From Ampelocalamus luodianensis (lineage: Eukaryota > Streptophyta > Magnoliopsida > Poales > Poaceae): a stretch of DNA of 64,000 nucleotides. The DNA lies in contig CM070640.1 of assembly GCA_036346255.1 (NCBI GenBank), positions 40,977,238-41,041,237 on the forward strand, read 5' to 3'. Positions 32,455 to 43,762 of the stretch are shown here, piece by piece; position 1 is the first letter of the stretch, and every line of letters begins with the position of its first letter. Made by a program: the position numbers and the translations under genes. The notes under the pieces are model-generated. The model worked only from the letters and a program-made list of their open reading frames with translations. It ran no database searches and had not been told where the DNA came from.

Positions 32455-33620
32455 TTATCGTTTAAAAAGAAAATGCATCTTTATTGAAATATGAATGAAA
32501 ATGAAATACATGAAATTAAACATAGAACTTACGCAATTGATCAATATTCCAAGAGTTAGACAAAAATTTGCCCATCCGACATAGCTAATCGTGCAGATCT
32601 GGTGGGTGACTTCACCACGAGTGTATGGACCTTCCCATTTAGGTGAAAGTTTGTTGCGACCGCTTGGTTCGAATTTTCTAAGAACCAAATCACCTCTGAT
32701 TAAGTGCGAGTTGCACCTTACGGTATCGGGTACCGACGCATAGCTTCTTTGGTAGATTCTTGATCGTGACAAAGCTTGATTTCGCTCGTTCTTCAAGAAA
32801 TTGATGTCGTCAAGTCGTCGTTCACACTGATCACTTTCGGAAAAGCAATCAGTTCGAGCAGAACCAATTTTGAGTTCTGGAGGAAGCATGGCTTCAGCCC
32901 CATAAACCATAAAAAATGGTGTTTCACCGGTCGCACGACTAGTTGTTGTACGAACGTCCCATAATGCAGAAGGAAGTTCTTGAACCCAAGTCCCTGACCG
33001 CTGAATTAACTGGTCGAACACTCGCCGTTTGATTCCTTGCATTATGACACCATTGGCTCGCTCAACTGCTCCATTGCTCTACGGATGAGCAACAGAAGCG
33101 AAATATATCTTGATACCTAGGTCTTCACAGAATTCCTAAAAATTGCTGCTCGAGAACTGGGCACCGTTATCGGTGATTATACGACTGGGTAAACCAAATC
33201 GTATAATTACGCTTTTTGTGAGAAACCTCTTGGCGGCTTCAGTTGTAATTTTTACAATCGGCTCGGCTTCGATCCATTTGGTGAACGTGTCAACTATGAC
33301 GAAAAGGAACTCAAAGCCCCCGGGTGCTCTTGGGAAAGGTCCCAGAATGTCTAGTCCCCAGGTTGCAAAAGGCCATGAAAGAGGAATTGTTTACAAAGCT
33401 TGAGACGGCTGATGTACTTGTTAGCTATAAAACTGACATTGTACGCACTTCGTCACAAGCTCTTTTGCATCATGAAGGGCAGTTGGCCAGTAGTATCCTT
33501 GCCTAAAGGCTTTACCAACCAAAGTTCTGTAGGAATGATGAGCTCCACAGACTCCTCCATGAATTTCGGTTAGCAATTTAATGTCATCCGAGTGAGATAT
33601 GCATCCCATCAACACTCCGT
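32455..33620 (-). pseudogene. Integrase of the Tat-like element
   Basis: Minus strand. The zinc finger region is HGGVCGAHHSYRTLVGKAFR then CVQCQ (33615..33430). The core has an Asp in LDILGPFP, ITDNGAQF (second Asp) and VERANGVIMQGIKR (Glu). It continues into ALWDVRTTTSRATGETPFFM and a C-terminal LSPKWEGPY module (33042..32455). Stops interrupt the core near 33130 and 33070. It would join element cDNA to the chromosome. Confidence 0.88.
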
Positions 33621-33627
33621 GAGATCC

Positions 33628-34290
33628 TCATTTATACAAGGTACGTTCAATTAGAGTGTATGATTTGGCTTTTCGTGCTATACGATTAGCCTCTACATCA
33701 TCTTCTGGAATTAGGTCATGCGGAAGATAATTATAGATCGATGTCATCCAATCTCTACCGTGATCGTGATGGCGCCAACCATCATCGACCTGTGGAGCAT
33801 CCATGTTCGCAGAATTAAGGTGTGCAACCTCCTTGCGAACATCTATATCTTCGGAAGGCTCGACCACCGAGGGTGAATCGAGTTTCTCGAGAAAAACTCT
33901 GGGCGGGACGGATTTCCTTGTGGAAGCCATCCAGGCCAACTGGTCTGCCAGAAAGTTTTCCTTTCTAGGAATGTGTTGGATCTGAAAACCGAAGAAATAC
34001 TTTTCAAGTTTTCGTACTTCCGCCAGATATGATGACATCTTGGTACTAGAGCATTGATACTCTTTCCCTACTTGATTCGCTACTAGTTGAGAATCGTCTT
34101 TCACTAGCAATCTGCGAATCCTGAACGAACGAGCTGCTCGAAGTCCTGCCAGCAAACCTTCGTATTCCGCCACATTGTTAGTAGCAGGAAAGTTTAACTG
34201 AATAGCGTACTTTATTTGTTCGTCAGTAGGGGAAATCAAGACGACCCCTGCCCCCGAGCCGTGCAACATCAAGGAACCGTCGAAGTACAT
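33628..34290 (-). pseudogene. Archaeal-type RNase H (aRNH) of the Tat-like element
   Basis: An open stretch of 220 residues: MYFDGSLMLHGSGAGVVLIS, NNVAEYEGLLAGLRAARSF, VKDDSQLVANQVGKEYQC and IPRKENFLADQLAWMAS. The acidic residues are D in FDGS, E in AEYEGL, and D in KDDSQL (usually DSQ or DSE). This extra RNase H, besides the normal one, defines Tat-lineage gypsy elements and is thought to have been acquired secondarily. Confidence 0.88.
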
Positions 34291-34431
34291 TGTCCACTCA
34301 TCGTGGTGCTCATACTAGGGCCCTTGGGTGGGTTCAGGGTTTGTCCATTCGGCAATGAATTCTGTTATTGCCTGGGACTTGATTGCTATTTATGGGACAA
34401 AATGGAGATCGAACGCCCCAAGCTCAACCGC

Positions 34432-35634
34432 CTATTTTGCTATTCGTCTTGATGACTCCCTGTTTCCTAGGACTTGACCAAGAGGATATCTAGTAGGTAC
34501 GACCACTTTGTGGGCCTGAAAATAATACCTTAGTTTCCTTGAAGCCATAAGGAGACCATAGAGCAACTTTTGTACCTGCGGATACCGTTCTTTTGGTCCA
34601 TGCAAGACTTCGCTTACGTAATATATCGGTCGTTGAATATGGTTTCGTTCTACGACCAGTACACCACTAACCGTTTGTGGCGTTGCAGCCACGTAAATTA
34701 GCAATGTTTCTCCCAATCTCGGAGAGACTAAGATTGGGGGACTCGTAAGGTACCATTTTAGTTCGTCAAAGGCGCTGCTTGCCTCTTTAGTCCATTAAAA
34801 ACTCTCATGTTTCCGGAGAAGCTTAAAGAAAGGTAATCCTTTTTCGCCTAACCGTGCTATGAAACGACTTAGCACTGCCATATAATCGGTTAGTTTCTGA
34901 ACTTCCTTCTTTGTGGTCGGATCGCGCATCTTGTCAATGGCAGCGATTTTCGCTGGATTTGCTTCAATGCCTCTAGCCGAAACTAGGAATCCGAGAAGCT
35001 TTCCCGACGAAACTCCGAACACACATTTCTCTGGATTCAACTTAAGGTTATGACGTCTTAAGTTATTGAAAGTCTCCTATAGATCTAGAATATGATCGCC
35101 GGTGTTGATGCTCTTTACGACCAGATCATCGACGTAGACTTCAAGATTCCGACCTATCTGTGGGCTAAAGGTCTTTTGCATCAACCTTTGGAATGTTGCA
35201 CCAGTATTTTTGAGACCAAATGGCATCTTTACATAACAGTAAGTACCATATGGAGTGATGAAGGAAGTTTTCTCTTCATCTTCTCTACTCATATTGATCT
35301 GGTGGTACCCTAAGTAAGCATCTAAAAAACTTAACAACTCACACCCGGAAGTAGAGTCTACAAGTTGATCGATGCGAGGAAAGGGAAAGTCATCCTTCGG
35401 ACAAGCTTTATTAAGATCTGTAAAATCAATACACATTCGCCATTTCCCACTGGCCTTTCTAACCATTACAGGGTTGGCGAGCCACTCTGGGTGGTCGACC
35501 TCACGAATGAACCAAGCTTTGAGAAGTTTGTCAATCTCAGACTGTATTGCTTCCTTCCGATCAGATGCGAAACACCGTAGCTTCTGCTTGACCGGTTTTT
35601 TGTTAGGCTGTAGAGCTAGCCTATGCTCGATCAT
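34432..35634 (-). pseudogene. Reverse transcriptase and first RNase H of the Tat-like element
   Basis: The RT palm is well kept: WRMCIDFTDLNKACPKDDFP, LLSFLDAYLGYHQINM, MPFGLKNTGATFQRLMQK and an intact YVDD (EVYVDDLVVKS). After a stop near 35074 the thumb follows (NPEKCVFGVSSGKLLGFLVS). Degenerate RNase H sequence comes next (LLIYVAATPQTVSGVLV, RPIYYVSEVLHG), in which the usual aspartate in the Y(L/V)A box has changed to Ala. Confidence 0.9.
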
Positions 35635-35957
35635 CTCCCTGGGAACTCGGGCATATCGGACGCCTGCCAGGCGAATACGTCCTGATTAGCTCGGAGGAAG
35701 GAGACGAGCGACTCTTCCTATTTAAGGTCGAGTCCTGCCCCGACCAGTATCTTGGCACCCTCCGGAGAAGCACTTCCGTCGAATTGTACCTCTTTTATCT
35801 GGTCGAAAGGTTTCGGTGTCATCTTCGGCCTTGAATGTTTGACCTGCATATTAACGGTGTTAGTTCCCCTGGTCGGAAGTTCATCGACCAGTTCTAAACA
35901 TTTCCGATCGCATGCGTAGGCTATTTTCTGATCGCCTCGGACCGTGATTTTCAAACT

Positions 35958-36503
35958 CTAATAACCGTAATGCGTGGCTATCAGGAATTTTGCTAAAGCT
36001 GGGCGACCAAGAATTGCATTGTATGTAGTTTCGAAATTTACCATATCAAATGAAATTTTTTCTGTCCGGAAGTTGTCGGGCTTTCCGAACGTAACCAGTA
36101 GGGACAAGTGCCCTATTGGCTTAGCGGTAGACCCAGGAACTATGCCATGGAAGGCATATTTCACAGGTTTTAACTTGGATTTGGGAATTTGCATGTCTTC
36201 CAAAGCACTTGCAAATGAAATATTTAGAGAACTACCCCCATCTATCAAGACCCGATTAACCCTGCAATTATTAATAGTAGGCTCAACAACAATTGGAAAC
36301 CTACCTGGTCGAGTCGAAGGAATGGACCAGTCTTCTTTGCTGAAAGAGATTATCGTCTCCGACCACCTTGGAGGTTTAACGGCGATCGAAGGTTCGGTAA
36401 GGTTGACTTCTCGCTCCATGGCTTTCAGGTGACGTCTGGACTCGTACGAAGAAGATCCACCAAAGATCACATCGACGGTGTGCTGAGGTTCTTGGTACTC
36501 CAT
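35958..36503 (-). pseudogene. Protease region of the Tat-like element
   Basis: An open frame of 181 residues with VNRVLIDGGSSLNISFASAL, where DGGS is the retropepsin catalytic box, and YNAILGRPALAKF (the LGR motif). The N-terminal part (IFGGSSSYESRRHLKA) links to gag. No internal stop. Confidence 0.85.
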
Positions 36504-36519
36504 TTCTTCGTCACCATCT

Positions 36520-38757
36520 TTGTCCTTCTTGGATCTTGTTTCCCTGAGCTCTTGAATCGACGGGAGTGGACCTTTACCTGCATAATAATCTTCCAGCTTC
36601 TTTTGCCAAGCGCGACAATTACGCAGGTCGTGTCCTACTTGCTGGTGGAGAGGACACTATTTTTTATTTTTCTTGTAATCATTGGTCGGAGCCTTAGCCT
36701 TGCCACGACCAGAATAATCTTTTCTTCCTTTGGTAAATTTTTCAGGAACAGCAAGAACCTCTTTGTCGTTGGTTCTGCCATGCTTCTTTTTCTTGAGAGT
36801 CTTCTTTTGCTTCTTTTCCGTCCTATCTAAGCTAGGTTGGGGAATTTTATCCTTTCAATCAACGGCTTCGTTCCATTCGACCGCTTCACTGGCCGTAGCG
36901 TACTTGTCAGCCATGTCGAAGAGCTCGATGGTTGTTCGTGGGGGATGTATAGCTCAATCCTCCGTAAACCTTCGATTTCTTAATCCCGCTTTGAAGGCTT
37001 GGATAACGGAAGATTCTGCAACCTCCGGTATTGAGTTACGAACTTGGCTAAATCTTTTGATGTACTGCCGGAGAGTCTCGTTAGATTTTTACCGTATTCT
37101 ATGGAGATCGTCTTCTTTTCCAGGCTGATCGTAGGTACCCTAGAAATTTGCAATTAGAAGGTCGCAGAGTTGCTCCCAAGTATACACGGACCCGACCGGT
37201 AGGTTAAGCAACCATGATCAGGCTGATCATTCTAATACCGTAGGAAGATAGTTGGCCATTACATTTTCATCACCACCAGCAGCTCTAATAGCAGTGGTAT
37301 ATATCTGGAGAAATTCCAAAGGATTTTGGGTCCCATTGAATTTATCTATATTGGCCGGTCGGAACCTATTTGGCCAACGTCTGACTGGAGCCTGTGAGAA
37401 GGCTCGGCGACTGTGATAGTTTCGTGGCGCCTTCTTTGAAAAGGTGCGGATTATGTCGGTTGGAGACCGATTTCTAGGAACAGTTGTCGGTGCTCCAATG
37501 TCCCGGTCGGTCATGGGCGTTAGTAGAACGCCTCCGACCGCTTGCCTAGTTCAGGTGATGTCGGAGATCACCTGGTCCAAGCGATTGCTCCTCTCGACGA
37601 AGTGAGGGTGAGGATCCCTGGAATAGTCTCCTCCCCACATGACTTGTTGGTCGGAATCGTCGAGGTGGTCACAGTGTCAACTGATCTTCAACACGACCAT
37701 GCAGGCCCCTGCTTTGGGAAGAATGCTGTGATGAAGTCATGGTCTGACTTTGCAGGTGCCTTCGTTCCCGATATGTACATGCGGCGCATCGTGCATTGGA
37801 TAATCTCGAAACTTGACTGCGAGGTGGGCGAACTCGAGTTCTGCGGGGCGGTCGAAGTATTTAACATATCTCTGACTCGCTGCAGGTTTTGTAATGTTAC
37901 CGAAGGTCTCGAAGGATTTCTACCAGAAGAAGGTGTCTGATGGCTTGAATCCCCCGATCTCCTGGTCGATCTTGCCTGGTCCCTTACATTGGTTGGGGGA
38001 GGATAAGGCGAATTAACTGATGGACGTCCACCAGTTCCGTTACCTCCGGCATTTGGTGCTTGACCGCCCGTACCATCTCCATTATTACGTGGTGGCGAGG
38101 CAATACATGGAGGACCGTACACGACATTTTGATCCGTATCTCCGATTGCATTGACCTCGTGCTTCCAGCAGCGATCCTCCGATGAGCTTCCGTCGTAATC
38201 GATGGAGAGCCTTTCAGAGCTTCTACGAGAAGTTTCCACGGCGGAGAGCAGTGGGTGATCAGCACTTCCTGAGGTTTTCGGAAGGGTCTCAACCTGATCC
38301 GGCGAGTCGCCGATCGAATGCTGAGCTTTATCATCCCCACTTGGTTTATGACCAACGGAGGTTTCATCGACACCATCACCAGGTGTCGGTTGGCTCCTGG
38401 AATTGCTAGAAGCCGTCGGTGAGTACCTATCAACCATGATCGCATCAAAGGTATATTGAACCTCGAGTTGCGGTGTTGAATTTTTGTCACCTTTTTTGCC
38501 GATCGAAAGGCCTGGGCTTGCTGAGGCTTTAGGGTGTTCCGAACTGGTCGGAGGCACTTCCTCTGAAACCGCCACTGATTGTAGCGGTGTGTCTTCATCC
38601 ATCCGGTCGACTTCGCCGATTTCTGCCATGGGCGAACCAGCGGAGGAGGATGATGAAGAGATTCCGTTTTCCTCCATGGCGCGCATACATGCATCCATGT
38701 CGAGGTCGGCGTAGTCCGCCAGGTCGAACCAGTTTTCTTCATCCCAACTTCCCTCCA
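36520..38757 (-). pseudogene. gag of the Tat-like element
   Basis: Starts at ATG 38757 (MEGSWDEENWFDLADYADLD). A long acidic, serine-rich N-terminal region reaches about 37688 (with a matching frame in 37984..38766). After frame breaks the capsid-type region follows: RWPNRFRPANIDKFNGTQNP LEFLQIYTTAI (37395..37260), then GRSCNNY-type sequence near 36650 with a Lys-rich stretch. It is broken by stops near 37550 and 37225. Gag would form particles. Confidence 0.75.
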
Positions 38758-38838
38758 TAACCGCATAAGTGATCACAAACGGGGAATGGACAAAGATTTG
38801 ATGAGCAGAAAAATTCTTCTGAGATTCCACGTCGCGAT

Positions 38839-38855
38839 CCCCACGGACGGCGCCA
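38839..38855 (-). other. Primer-binding site of the Tat-like element
   Basis: TGGCGCCGTCCGTGGGG on the minus strand, two bases from the 5' LTR. The same 17-mer follows the 5' LTR of the element at 56035..62740. Confidence 0.85.
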
Positions 38856-38857
38856 GC

Positions 38858-39541
38858 TGTCGACGATCAAGGCGTCGATCTTGCGAAAAGAAAAGGAGAA
38901 AGTGACGTGGGAAATCTAAGGAAATAATGGGACTGCTCTTTTATTAATATGAACTGGGTTTTACAGAATATGATCTGAGAACACTTTTTGTTCCCTTACA
39001 ACCACAGACCTATCACACAAATCTACGGCTTGTGCTTTAGTCTGATGGCTCTGCCTTGTATTGCCTTCTCCCCCCCTCTTGATCCGTCTAGGTTCCATCT
39101 TTAAATAGCCCTCGAAGAGGTGGCAGTTACTTCCGGAGAAGACGTCTGATGCAAAGCGTTGCGTCTGGTCGGAGTCAAGTGACGGTTGATAATGAACCAA
39201 CCGTTCGGCGGTTATATGTCTATGAGACATATAACCGCATGGAGGTTGTTTGTCAGTACTTCTGGATAAGAAACGTCGTATGGTATGGAATATGCACGTG
39301 TTTCATTCATCACACGGTAGAGAATATACCTTGAATATGTCCCAAGTATCAGTTCATACCTTTTACGAGCAGTTCTCCTGGTCGTGAGCTTGGCTTAGGC
39401 CTTTGTCCGACCAGGGTACCCATCATGTAACCTTTGGAATCTCTACGACCAGTCAGGTCGTGCACCTCAGGGATTACGATCATGAAGACGTATGGTCTGT
39501 TATGTATTAAAGATAATATATAGAGGTTTTATTCCTCATCA
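38858..39541 (-). repeat. 5' LTR of the Tat-like element
   Basis: Right-hand copy, adjacent to the PBS at 38839..38855. Both LTRs contain a short inverted repeat in which CGGTTATATGTCTATGAGACATATAACCG forms a near-perfect hairpin (about 39207..39236). Confidence 0.93.
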
Positions 39542-40010
39542 CCCATAAGCTTGCTATTTTAGTTGTGTCAAACAGATGAAGTTGTGCCTAGTAAGGGGGT
39601 GGCTGGTAACTGCTCTTCTATTCTTTTTAAAAAGCTAAACATATGAATTATTCGATATGATAAAGAAGCTTTAAAAATGTTCCATTTTGATGTTGTTTAC
39701 ATACTCATGACAATTATAGAGCTCCTCTATGATCTCCAATGTGTTAAGTTCATGAGCCACATGATACTACTCGCTTTTGTTATTATGAATATTTTGTAAT
39801 CAACGACTCTAACAAGCTGTACACTTTACTCAGTTTCTTGTTTCTTAGATTGAAATGTCCACCTTGGCAAGCCAACATGTAAGAGATAAGAATGAAATTA
39901 TGGAGTCGGAAGGTATTTTAAAATATCTGGTTGATAAGGTGAGCAACATTGCTGCTGAGGTGCATGTCTTGGAAGTAGAGTATCAAAAAGACCTGCTTGA
40001 TCATGATAAG

Positions 40011-41250
40011 GTTTTTCTCTTATGTTCCCCAAAATATTGCATTACCCGTACAAATATTTAACAGATGAAACACATCTCTTTGATTGCATATAGTATTATG
40101 TGCATATTTGAATTTTCCTTGTCTCTTGGTTATTTTATTCATAAGACTATCGGTGATGAAAAATTATGAGTATGGCATATCACGGTATATTTGAACGACA
40201 GCTGACACACTCTGTATATTACATTACTATACATTGAATGGACTATTGAGGTGCTCATTTGCGAGATACTGGTGTGCCTACCACATGAGTATGAGCTGCT
40301 TTTGTTGTTCATAAATCAAGAAATAACGAAGATGGTGCTATTAATCACATGTTGCATTTGACAAATAGGAAGCAAAATACTTATTTCTCTTTGGTTTGTG
40401 CACCAGCTAATAAATCGTTCTAACATGTGTAACTACTAAATTTCTTTTTTTGGAAACAATTTTTTGGTACTGTCTCATTGCTCTATTATCTTTTGTGACC
40501 GTAGGTTAGAAGTATCAATGGGTGATTTCTTTAAATGGAATGAGATGTGCACATTTCTAGGAATAAAAATAGTAGTTAAAATTTATCTCTTTTGATATTG
40601 TAATTTGTATTTTTTTTCCCTTACTTCTCGTGTACTCCAATATTTCGATAGTACCTATGAATATTGAAAAGAAATAAAATTATTTTCTTCGAAGCATTGC
40701 AATGTGGTGCACCTCGAGTTACATTCTCCAATGTTAAATCTTTAATAATTTCCAATTGTACAAATTAACATGTTTGTTGTGGATACAAAAGCATAAATTA
40801 ATTAATTATGTAATAATTTTTATTGTGATTATTTATGTAATGGTTTTGACTATAACAATTATTTATTGTAATAATTATTTATTATATTTATTTATGTAAG
40901 AAATATTTATTGTAATAATTGTTTTTAATTGCAGTCTATTGCATTAATTGCGGTAATCGTTGTTAATTGTAGTCAATTGTGGTAATTATAGTCAATTGCG
41001 TTAATTATGGTAGTCATCGTTAATTGCAGTCAATTGCGTTAATTGCAATCAATTGCGTTAATTGTAGTCAATGGCGTTAATTATCATTAAATGTTGTTAA
41101 TTACCATCAATTGCATTTATTGCCTCAAGGGCATTTCAAGCATTCCCTATCTCAGAAGCTACAACCAGTCTACCTAAAAGCGGACAGTCGAGACCTCTTG
41201 ATCTAGCCGTTCATTTCTGTGACTCGGTAGAAAAGTCGTTTGAAAAACTA
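40011..41250. other. AT-rich remainder of the large TIR element, with a short tandem repeat
   Basis: No gene is seen. From about 40915 to 41120 the sequence is a loose tandem repeat of TTAATTGCAGTCAATTGCG-like words (unit about 20 bp). It holds many AATTG/CAATT self-complementary pieces. Confidence 0.55.
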
Positions 41251-42390
41251 CAGCCGTGCCAAATAGGCCCAAAGTCTTATTCCTTCACATGTTGGTGGAT
41301 AGTATTTTGGTTGAGTGGTTCAATCAACCCATGTTGTGATGGTTGTTTTTTCTCCCTTTTGGTTTTTTGCCATATCTGTAATGCCCCGTTTTTCTGAGCT
41401 TTTTGAAAAAAAAAATCAAAATAAAAATAACCATTTAGTTTTGTTGAAGTTCTAAAGCTTAACTTGAGATTTTGGAAATTAAAAATAATTTAAATGCTAA
41501 ATCTAACTTCAAGTAATTCAAAATTTTGGTTTGGAGTTTGCTGGAGTTCTCCGGTGTTTAAAACCCCCTTTCTCGGTTTGTTCCATTCTCCCCTCGACCT
41601 CCTGAGGACCATCCTCCAGGACCTCCTACGACCACCCTTGTGGTTACGACCACCCTTTTGGTTATGACCACCCTCTCGGTCACGACCAACCTTTTGGTTA
41701 TGACCATCCTTTTGGTTATGACCACCCTTTCGGTTTTGACCGACCTCTCTGTTTTAACCAGCCCCGCCCTAGTCATCTTCCACCTCCGCTTGGGTCAATA
41801 TTGTGCGCGCGTTTTACACCGACTCACCTGCTCCCGTCATGCGCATTAAATGCGCCTGTCACCATCGCTTTGCGCCATGCCTCTGCTCCATCCCGTCACC
41901 TCGACTCACCTGCTCCCATCCCATCGCTCTGCGCCGGCCAGAGCTCTGCTCGTGCACCCCTACCGCGTCGCCACAAATCCCACCGCTCCATCCTATCACC
42001 TCGTCCCCCTCCTTCCGCTATAAATAGCGCACCAGGGAGCCCTTTTGCCCTTTCTCACTCCTTTTGTTTTTCCTCAACTTTCTCTTTCTCCCTCGCTCTC
42101 CTTCGTTTGCCGAGTTTTTAAGCTCCAAGTGCTCTGGCCGAAGCTCGCGCCACCAGGGAGTGCGCCACCGTTGAAGGTCCTCTGCCGTCAACACCTCCAC
42201 CTCCAGCATCGCCTCGTCGCGCTCTTCACAATGCACACCTTCTCACCGTCGAAGCGTCGTCGCAAGCCGCATCTCGCCATCGCCATTCTCCCTCACCTCC
42301 GACCTCCCCCTCCGGTCTCTCTCTCGGGCCTGGTGAGTTTCTCGTGCTCTGTTCCCTCCCAGTTTAGACCTCCCTCTTGGTTTAGACTAC

Positions 42391-42515
42391 CTTTCCTACG
42401 ACCACGTCGTGTAGTCGTATCCTTTCCTACGACCACATGATGTGGTCGTATTCTTTCCTATGACCACTTTGAGTAGTTGTATCCTTCCTACGACCACGTC
42501 GAGTAGTCATATCCT
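42391..42515 (+). repeat. Four-unit tandem repeat of imperfect palindromes, period 31 bp
   Basis: Units start near 42391, 42422, 42453 and 42483. Each reads CTTTCCTACGACCAC, a 4-5 base spacer and GTAGTCGTAT or similar. Unit 2 forms a perfect 9-bp stem (TACGACCAC/GTGGTCGTA). It lies inside the LTR. No counterpart is seen in the other Tekay-like LTRs. Confidence 0.8.
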
Positions 42516-43762
42516 TCTTTGGATATGGTAGTCAAAGCCTTCTTTCGACCCCCTTCCGAGGGCTCGACCTCCCTCGTTCGAGCTCCGACTCGAGTGGTTC
42601 AAACTTCTATCTTCTTCTAAAGTCTGTACCTTTCTGTTGGTTCCAGTTGGTGTTTTCTGGAGTTCATTTGGATTTTATTTGGACTTTATTTTATTTGGCT
42701 GCGTTCTCTCGTGTAAATTTCGACGACTCCGGGGAACCTGAGTACTCCGAAGAAGTAGACCCTCAGGCATTCGAGCAAGGCAAGTCATACATTTGATCAT
42801 ATTGAATCCCAGTATCTCAAGTTATTTAAATTCCATTTTAAATTATTACTGCATACGTATTTCAATTCAAGTACTTTAAATCCCTGTTTTAACTTTATAG
42901 TTATTCCTAATTCCTTTATACATCCACACTTGACTGTTGTTTGAATCACCCTTGATACCTTCGTTAAAAGCTAGTTGGTACATTAGTATGAACGAGAACT
43001 TGTTGCAAAACTCTCTGTTTAGTCGAAGCTTAGCTCCAAAAATATTTACTTCGGGGAATTTAGCCACAAATTCAACTATGATTTAAATTGCTGCTATGGT
43101 ATTATCTTTACTATAAAAGTTTATAAAATGATTTAACTTGTTAAATAAAATAAAAGTGGTTTGGACTTGGACGAACTAGATGTTTCGATGGGTGCATGTT
43201 CATGCACAGGATCAATTCATTTCTATGGTCGAGCCTGAGGGTTTATGTTGGAATTCGCCCAAGTCAGATAAGGACCGGTCTTCGAGTCGTATCTTGCTAA
43301 GCCACATCATACTACCACATGTCTCGAATGGGCGGAACCTGGCTAACTAATTTGCAATGTTTCACTGTGGTCATTCCATTCGGTCACGTGGGTAGTCTTT
43401 TATGACCTACTTCTTTATATTCCCACCTGGCGCAAGAGGGAGCCTGAACCCTGCGGGTTTCTATCCAAATAGGGTGAAACCTTAGCGAGGGGGGACTGTG
43501 GTGGAACGACACTTTGTAAAAGCCTCGTCACGAGCTCTAGACTGCTCACCTAAGGTAGTGAGCGGTGGTATCGACGGATGCCAAACAAACTAGAGAGGTC
43601 ATGTCGTGTGGGTAAAGCTGTACAACCTCTGCAGAGTGTAAAACTATTCGTCCATGGTCATGAATATGCTAGCAAAGTCACTCCAAGTTAGATTTTGGTT
43701 TTGTTTTCAAAGACTTGTTTAAATGGTTTTGGATCTCTATCCATTTGGGTTTTGGGCTGGTA

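Larger units (their letters stand above)
28600..39541 (-). mobile_element. Ty3/gypsy LTR retrotransposon, Tat-like, minus orientation
   Basis: LTRs 28600..29284 and 38858..39541 (about 685 bp each) are nearly identical, starting TGTCGACGATCAAG and ending CCTCATCA. The target duplication CCCAT flanks it (28595..28599 and 39542..39546). In the minus direction the PBS TGGCGCCGTCCGTGGGG (38839..38855) follows the 5' LTR. The order is gag, protease, RT, RNase H, a second archaeal-type RNase H, integrase, and then a region with an ORF on the opposite strand. The extra RNase H and the antisense ORF are hallmarks of the Tat lineage. The coding regions have scattered stops. Confidence 0.95.
27790..40010 (+). 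pseudogene. Coiled-coil protein gene fragments, split by a gypsy insertion
   Basis: Plus-strand exon-like blocks with GT-AG borders lie at 27944..28113, 28209..28271, 28379..28435 and 39849..40010, with a possible first exon ending near 27850 (ICDFVAEKSH). They translate to heptad-like, Glu/Lys/Leu-rich peptides: VSHLKWRLLDLSVGADAAVA, EEISKVGSNLEALK, DALLVLDVMALKEQGRQ, and NEIMESEGILKYLVDKVSNI followed by AAEVHVLEVEYQKDLLDHDK. This is a long coiled coil of unknown role. An in-frame TAG at 28102 replaces a probable CAG, and another stop (TGA) lies in the third block. The Tat-like element at 28600..39541 sits in the intron between the third and fourth blocks. Probably a captured, decayed gene. 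Confidence 0.6.
27388..41270. mobile_element. Possible large TIR transposon carrying gene pieces
   Basis: The left end GGGCCTATTTGGAATGGC and the right end GCCGTGCCAAATAGGCCC are inverted repeats (16 of 18 match). Such ends resemble PIF/Harbinger or hAT families with GGGCCTGTTTGG termini. Without the nested gypsy element it would be about 2.9 kb. The cargo is a set of exons from a coiled-coil gene. No matching target duplication is found (flanks GAA and AAA), so the assignment is tentative. The DNA between the ends could also be a Helitron-type or simple capture. Confidence 0.45.

Noticed and set aside
37984..38766. A second long minus-strand ORF overlapping Tat gag
   Set aside because: Out-of-frame shadow of the gag N-terminal region. 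The frame starting at 38757 has the acidic gag composition and the matching order.
27388..41270. Firm PIF/Harbinger assignment of the large TIR element
   Set aside because: The ends look right, but flanking triplets do not match TTA/TAA or each other and no transposase is present.
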